Positions 57,766 through 64,000 of a stretch of 64,000 nucleotides of DNA are shown piece after piece; positions within the stretch are counted from its first letter, which is position 1, and each line of letters starts with the position of its first letter. The position numbers were made by a program, and so were the translations under genes. Source of the stretch: Isoetes taiwanensis (lineage: Eukaryota; Streptophyta; Lycopodiopsida; Isoetales; Isoetaceae); contig JAJEKV010000005.1 in the NCBI GenBank assembly GCA_021234155.1, positions 16,202,774-16,266,773 on the forward strand, read 5' to 3'. Under the pieces are notes generated by a model that saw nothing but the letters and a program-made list of their open reading frames with translations, did not search any database and was not told the DNA's origin.

Positions 57766-59457
57766 CTATATCCTTGGTGTCCAGCAACTTCATACATGTT
57801 GCTGGATTGTCGATGCTTGTTGCTTGGCGCAGCAAACTGTCGACTTGTTCTGTTGTGCTTGCCTAAAGAAAACGCATGTTCAGAAACTTGTGCTTGCTTG
57901 CACTGAAACAAACATACTGTTAAATAATTCTACATAAATAAATGCACCTTACTATTCCCCTCATTATCCACGGCCTTCAAACAGCGAACCGTCTGAGGAT
58001 AAAGAAACGCTTTAAGCATTCCTTTCTGCGCATAGATTCAATGCTTCCGTCAGTCAGGATACAAGAGCACACCAAATCGCCCAGGAACTACCTTTTTGAC
58101 GTGGTTGATTTTCTGCCACTAAGAATGGATATGTTTGAGTTAACGCGCCCCCTTTGTTCTGCTGGCACTACGTTTTCATTAGCCTGAGGCTTTCAAATTC
58201 CTGCTTACATCAATAACCCGCGCCAGCCTGAGCAATTTCAGGTACGTTTTCATCTGAAGTAGCACTGATTTAGCTATGTGCTTCTAGATGATCCTCCCGG
58301 TGTCCAGTCTCCAAATTTCACACAAGCTGTCCACAACATGCCTTTCTGGATCCTCATGATAGGCCTGCTTGGTGCTGTTAGGATACTTGTAGTGTTGAAG
58401 CATCTGAATAGAAGCCATAACAGTTCATATCCTCACTATTGGGGGTGGCTTAAAGAGTCATTCTCATCCTCAAAGCGAACCTCATCATCCATAAAATGGT
58501 CTGGTTGTTGGTTTGAAAAAGGAACTAGACTGTTCGTATTACCTTTTGTCGGTGCCGGGTGCTTTATAATGTCGCTTTGTGATCTAGCAACTTGACTTTC
58601 ACTAGCCCCTTCAAAGAAACACCAAATAACATTCAAAATCCAGTTTAATGGACACACACAAATTCTCCTCTCACAAAGTTCTTGTATAGGAAATCCCGTT
58701 ACAAGGGAACTCAAGGCTAATAAGTGGTTCACTCATGCTGGGGGCATTAAACAAACGAAGAAATTATCAATGCGACGGTGGGAAAACCAGATCTAATTAG
58801 GAAAAAGAGACCAGCTGAACATTGCAAAGCAAATATGCATGGCTTGCTCAGGATTGCATAGACCTTCATTGCTTTCAGGTCTTCACTGCTCACATAATTC
58901 ATTGTGTCTGGCACCAACTCAAACAAACGGTAAAAAACACTATATACATCTTGGCCCATGCTACCAAAAACTACGTTTAAATGTGTGACGAAAAGGAAGC
59001 ATTATGCAACTATAAAACCTTATGTCTGCCACACTTTGAAGTCAAAAAAGGAATCTGCGGAGAACACATGCATCAAGCTAGCAATTCAGGCAAGTTGTGT
59101 CAATAGTGTAGTTGCTCCACGAGAGCAGACCGAGGTGCAAAGTGCTGCTAAAATAGGTATCATATCTTTCACCTTCGTATGGAGAACTGCGTCGCACGAT
59201 CTGATGTTCGTCGTGACTGGCTATATACCTTTGCAGAAATTTAACATTGGCTCCTAAAGGATTGCTGCATGTGCCTAGGAACATACTCACATCATCTCAT
59301 TCTTCTTTTCATATTTTCTAAAGCATGCGGGACAACATTCAACATAGGAATATACCTTTGAAATATCTGCAACCAACCCAGCACACGTTCCATTATCGCT
59401 TCCTTTGCTAGCATGCACATTATTTGCACTCTCGAGGATGGAGTCTGTAGTTGCCAT
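57766..59457 (-). pseudogene. SMG1-like PIKK 3' end with FATC domain, frame-damaged
   Basis: SMG1 phosphorylates UPF1 in nonsense-mediated decay; PIKK kinases end in a roughly 33-residue FATC domain. The minus-strand exon 57,862-57,766, after the acceptor TTTCTTTAG, reads STTEQVDSLLRQATSIDN, a close match to the SMG1 FATC start. It then loses frame; bases TGTATGAAG..TGGACACCA.GGATATAG still show the expected MYEGW-TPW-I-stop with three small indels. The exon before it (57,948-about 58,031) keeps scraps of an RNAY...RR.R..EGR segment typical just before the FATC of SMG1. Other exon-like pieces lie at 58,092-58,183 (ANENVVPAEQRGRVNSNISI), near 58,220-58,265 (DENVPEIAQAGAG), 58,960-58,850 (VFYRLFELVPDTMNYVSSED) and 59,457-59,356 (SILESANNVHASKGSDNGTC). 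The kinase domain is not in the window. Pseudogene or error-laden live gene. Confidence 0.55.
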
Positions 59458-62290
59458 TATAATAAATGAACTAGAGATAAGAATTTACATGCAAATAACA
59501 AGATCCTCCTTAGTACTTCTTGAGTCTCTGATTAAAATCATAGACATCCGGTTTTGGCATCTTATTTGTTGCGCTTGGGTTGAAACGGCATAAAGCGCAC
59601 ATACGTTGTTATTTCCCTGCGTTTTATAAAAGCTCACAAAGCGTGCATACATGAACCACCTCTTCTAGCATTAATTTTCGATGTCGAGGAAGGCGAATGT
59701 GTATATCATTTGCAAAAATTAAGCTGTTGTTGGTTGCCTCTCAATCATTTGTCGTCTTAGTTAGATCTTAGTTCGAGAAGATGCCACTTGCAATTCTCTA
59801 TCTGAAAAAAGCAACTTCGGGCACCATACCTCTAATAGTGTCACCAAGATGAATGTGCAATTAAAATTCCTAACGCAAAGTCAGCTTCCGGTGAAGCAAG
59901 GCGTAGCTCCTCCATTACTTTAGGTTGGTGCTTTAGCCAACTTCGAACTTTAAATGCGGACTTCCTCTAATTACGAACCTATGAAGCATGCAAGGAATGA
60001 AAGATAAGAAACAAGTAGCATGATTTCATCCATACATTATTTAGCGCAAGAAGGCATCAAAAGGAATATTGACGGTACTGCTTTCCATATGATGCCAGAT
60101 GGCTTGGTCTTTATTGTCCATAATATCCCTTATCAATTGTTTTAGCGATTGCGATAGCGATATATGGCGAAATACAAAAGAATTCTTATTCAATAATAAG
60201 GATATTCTTTGGTCACTTCAAAGATTTTACGAGTTAGTACTAGTAAATAGCTAAAAATTTTTGTTTCTTTGCGTTGCCTTCTATTTTTGTTTGTTTTCCA
60301 TGTGACATATGGATTTAGTAAGCTTCATAATGAGCAGTGACATGGAACAGCGGGGAATGGCTTAGGATACATGTAACTTAATATTTTAATCCATTCCATT
60401 CATCTCACCTCCCCTCACAAATCCCGAGTTGAAGGTGAAGGCATGGGAATGTGCAACTTAGGCCTATGGGTCCACTATAGACATTAATAGAATCCCCTAT
60501 TGCATTTGTCACGTTGGCTCGATTCTCGGACTCTTGAAAGATTATTTGAAATACCATGAAGTGCGCGGCAATCATAATTATGTGATATGTTACTTCATGC
60601 TTTGACATGATGCAAATTGAATTTAGAAGCCATGACATACTTTTAGGCAGCAGGAGAAAGATGAGGGCCAAATCAAGAGAAACAATGCTTTAATAGGGAG
60701 CAGGTTAGGAGAACTATCAAGAAGATTCTTTACAATTATAAGCAGAGCTTATTATTTCAAATCTAGTTCTCATAAAGTTAAGCGGCGGTTTCTCATGATA
60801 TACTTATTATTATTCAAAGCGCTACTTCCTAAGTAGTTAATCTGTGAAGCTAAAGAGGTTTAAATCAGGCATGTGTATGCAGGTAAGCATCTTACTTGTG
60901 AATGACAGACAAGTAGCTTCCAGTCTGGCAATTATATTTTCATACCCTTGCTGCCAAGCATTTTGCTCGAACTATTTGTTTCTATGTCAGAACTCCTTCC
61001 CGAGAAGCTTCAAACTCTAAAGTGGGCTTTTACAGCAATATTGTTAACCTATTCTTTTTGCAGCCCATAAAGTTGTTGCCTCGGCGAAGATGCTCATGGC
61101 TTCGGAAGGAATGCCAGCGGTGATTAGATGACCCGGTTCTGAAGCGTGATTGAACTTTACGCATGCCCGCCATTGCCACTGTCCAGCTGTTGTGGAGCCC
61201 GATTACGCGCGATACCCAATCACGCCATAGACGCACCAGCGGCGAGACTCTGCAGAGCATTCTTGGCGTGACCGGTTTAGCGGGTCATTAGCATATGCTG
61301 GGTATATAAGGCATATACACGGATATGCTCACATATACATAAAAGGGTTTGCCCCCTAGGGGCAGAAAATGAATGTGAGGCTATATATTTGACGCGTGAA
61401 AGGCGATATGTCTTACTGAGTTATCAAAAGTGACATCAAAAGCGGCGAGATAAGCTATCGGGCTTATCACGTTAAAATTTGTCATTTTGTTTTTCTCTTT
61501 AGTCGACATTTGCCATTTTTCACTTGTTAGGTTTGGTTTTGAAGCGGCGAGGAAGCATTAATGGCCGGTCGAAGCGTCGAAACATGATGTAAAAGGCGAT
61601 GGCGTGGCGGCGAGCAACAAGCGGCGTTACTACGAGGCCATGGCATGGATTTAGAAGCATCCATCGCCGGTCTTGGCTTTTGAAGATGAGTTGTGAACCG
61701 GTGGTTGATATTTCTGAAATCGCGTTGCTCTAGCTACCAGAAATAGCCGAAAATGTCATGTCGCTGCATCCTTATGATCAATAGTTGAGATTTCAAAAAT
61801 GCTCTTGTTCTACCTAGAGATGGGGCCGAAATATCATACCATGCCGAGCAATCGACTTCCTTCTCAAATTCCCGGTGAAAAGAAGGTAAAGACTTTTACT
61901 CTTTGTTTCATTTTAGTGTTTTTAGGGCCGAAAGTGATTGTGTTCTTTGTGATTACAGTTTGTCATAAGCGGTGAAACAAATGTAACAAAAGGAAAAGCG
62001 TCGTGATAATTGATTTGATTGTTTTATTTTTGATGATACATATGATTTGAATCCTCTTTTCTTTTTTGTTTTAGTTTGTTCGCGAGGGATTCGAAAAAGT
62101 GAGGTTAACCTTACGTTTTGTCGCAAGAGGTGCGATGTCGGATGTTGTTGACTGGCGAGGTTATCGTCACAAAAAAGCGCGAATTGCACTTTGTCCTACT
62201 AATTTTTGAAGGTAGGATTTTGTCACACTCTTTTCGAGGAATAAGGATTTTTTAGTATGCATATTTTATTTGTATAACTTTATCTTAAAT
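59458..62290. other. Intergenic or upstream SMG1-like gene region
   Basis: No certain gene. Two minus-strand patches look coding: 60,530-60,405 (ESENRANVTNAIGDSINVYS) and 61,260-61,030, where one frame reads LITAGIPSEAMSIFAEATTL then WAAKR. They could be earlier exons of the SMG1-like gene or other decayed sequence. 61.0-61.7 kb is GC-richer and contains five of the GCGGCG hexamers. Confidence 0.35.
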
Positions 62291-62299
62291 ATAAATATA

Positions 62300-62745
62300 T
62301 AGATATTCACCTTCTAATTAGGGCTCTTTGAGGTGAGAGTCTGTCGATCGCGCGTCAGCGAGGCCATTGAGGATGAAAGTCAGCCCTCGAGGGCACAGTA
62401 GAACGTCTGAACATATCCGTTTCGGTATGCTCGGTTGGTTGATGCCCATCGGGCCTTGCATGAGCGCTCGCGAGAGCCTTACGCGACCTCGTGACTTGTT
62501 GGGATCGAGGTAATGGATGATTATGCCCCAGTAGACATTAACCTCAGAGCTGTACTTGTGATTATGTATATAGCGGCGTGCGGTATAAATCCTTATTACT
62601 ACTAAGGTTTTCCCATCCCGAGTGAGGGAGTTTTAATCACGGTGTATGCCTTTTCTTTGCTCTCTCTTTACTTGGGTCCCATAGGCCGGTTGGTCTCAGG
62701 TGGGCGATAAAATCATATTCTATTCTATTCTATTCTAAATATTAG
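62300..62745. repeat. Possible solo LTR fragment with (ATTCT)n end
   Basis: A GC-richer stretch ends in CTACTAAGGTTTTCCCATCC then GAGTGAGGGAGTTTTAATCACGG, which resembles the R-U5 end of plant Copia LTRs (GGTTTTCCCA...GGGTTTT...CACG). A TATAAAT is present at 62,583. A short (ATTCT)n run lies at 62,720-62,738. The other LTR end and a target-site duplication were not found. Confidence 0.3.
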
Positions 62746-64000
62746 CCAAAGTTAGATTGCCTTTTCTTTTCAAACATCTGATGATGCTACAAAGCACCAT
62801 CTTGTATGAAATGTTTATGAAAGTTTACGCCAATAAAAAACATGGCATTTTTTTACATGTATAAGATTTTATTCCTTTGGATTTTTTTAAATTGCAAGAT
62901 ATGGGCTCTGCGATAAGGGTATCAACAACTTGATGCATTGAAATCAAGTTCTTTATTCTTCAGGTACGAAGATGGTTCTCATGCTACGGCATGCATAAAT
63001 AGATGAAACAGATTCCTTAGCCATACATTTAGCAGTTTATTTATTGTTTTGTTGGTGCATTGTGTTGTTTCTTTTGAAGGCGCTTAAATGTCTCAAACAA
63101 AGCTCGAATGAATAGAAGCGAGGGAATAGTGTGAGGGAGAGTTCATATTAAACGAGTCTTTGCGCCGCGGAGGGTTGCCCTCCAGGTGACGCGAAAATCT
63201 ATGGAGGAATCATGAATCTATGTTTTTGTTTCTAGCATTTCTTCAAGCCAATGTGAAAGTTTGTTTAGAACTTGTGATGTCAAACATATGGCAAAAAATC
63301 TTAATCACGTTGCTTTGCCTAGGGTAACAATTTGCTTCTTATATTCTACTAGAAAAAGAAAAGTGCGGCGTTGCTGAAATTTCATTAGTTAATTCAAAAC
63401 TTAATGAAGTTGTGGTCATTAGAAAGAATGGGCTTTCCTTATAAATTAAAGTTTGAAATTGTTCCTTTAAAATGTTTATTTATTATGCTTGAAGCTTAAA
63501 TACAACTTTCAAAGTTTAAAATATTAAGATCGATCAGGTTTGTTGCACTAAATATATTAATTTTGATATTAGATTGTATTATCATGGCCTAACACGTTTT
63601 TGGGTTCAGTAAAGGCCATTTTGCATACTGCATAGATAGTATCTAAGCGGCCCGGTGTTTTTATGAGCCAAACTCTCTATGCCAAGCAAGTAAAATGAAA
63701 ATACTACAACAGTTTTTGCTCATATATCAAGCATTTATACAAAATCATGTTAAACTCCCCACAGTGTGCAAAGCTGTAAAATGAAAATACTACAACATGA
63801 TTTTGCTCATATATCTTAAACATGCATATAGTTTAATAGTGCATTAATAAAAACATTATAAGGTTAATCTTTTGTTCAAGATTATGCATGGAGGGAACTG
63901 CCATGTTATAAGGCATGATATGATTTCATACGCTTATTCTTTATAAAATTTCTCAAAATATGCTCTCTTACTACTACACACTTTATAATGGTTTCTCCTC
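62746..64000. other. AT-rich DNA, no gene seen
   Basis: No open frame of note. It contains the hairpin GGAGGGTTGCCCTCC at about 63,170 and a direct repeat at 63,690/63,775. Confidence 0.5.
63690..63815. repeat. Direct duplication, period 85 bp
   Basis: GTAAAATGAAAATACTACAAC at 63,690 recurs at 63,775; both are followed by TTTTGCTCATATATC after a few different bases. Confidence 0.88.

Noticed and set aside
93-59457. A cluster of RNA-decay genes (NOT1 plus SMG1) as a functional unit
   Set aside because: They are 48 kb apart, on opposite strands and separated by transposons; plant genes are rarely clustered by such function, so chance is the simplest reading.
63160-63190. Hairpin GGAGGGTTGCCCTCC as a terminator
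   Set aside because: A six-base stem in a plant nuclear context has no terminator meaning and no gene adjoins it.
1-64000. tRNA, rRNA, CRISPR arrays or organellar DNA insertions
   Set aside because: No T-loop GGTTCGAATCC-type box with a matching acceptor stem, no rRNA core sequence, no regularly spaced repeat array and no plastid or mitochondrial gene sequence was seen.

Overview
The window is nuclear DNA of a land plant. Three things show this: a multi-exon CCR4-NOT scaffold gene (NOT1) with short plant-type introns, two intronless PLS-class pentatricopeptide-repeat (PPR) genes, and a 3' remnant that looks like the SMG1 kinase, which Arabidopsis lacks but seed-free plants keep. PPR style, the DUF4371/hAT-type transposase and abundant decayed LINE DNA suggest a seed-free plant (lycophyte, fern or bryophyte); the species cannot be named from the sequence alone.

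Layout. 1-9,780 (+): the 3' two thirds of NOT1, 39 exons that I placed by frame, splice sites and protein similarity; the 5' end lies outside the window. 9,780-49,870: about 40 kb of gene-poor DNA holding decayed transposons (LINE RT fragment at 14.2 kb on +, hAT/DUF4371 transposase at 17.5-18.95 kb on +, LINE with endonuclease and RT pieces at 45.1-46.9 kb on -), a polypyrimidine tract at 27.0-27.9 kb, and many short direct duplications. 49,874-54,583 (-): two intact PLS-class PPR genes in tandem, 243-255 bp apart. 55.1-55.3 kb (+): an unrecognised exon-like segment with a presequence-like start. 56.7-59.5 kb (-): a CCHC-knuckle-like exon, then exons that end in a PIKK FATC domain with frame damage, best read as an SMG1 3' end. 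59.5-64 kb: decayed DNA with one LTR-like segment.

The intact genes act in RNA metabolism: NOT1 scaffolds mRNA deadenylation in the cytoplasm, SMG1 (if the remnant is right) is the nonsense-mediated-decay kinase, and PLS PPR proteins bind organellar RNA. I see no sign that they form a linked system; the co-location is probably chance. No new system stood out. The observations most worth following are three single-base frame breaks in an otherwise perfectly spliced NOT1, three GC-AG introns in that gene, a recurrent pattern of 32-160 bp tandem duplications (one of which duplicates a splice acceptor), and a strongly strand-biased GCGGCG hexamer that may be an assembly artefact or a repeat-family trace.
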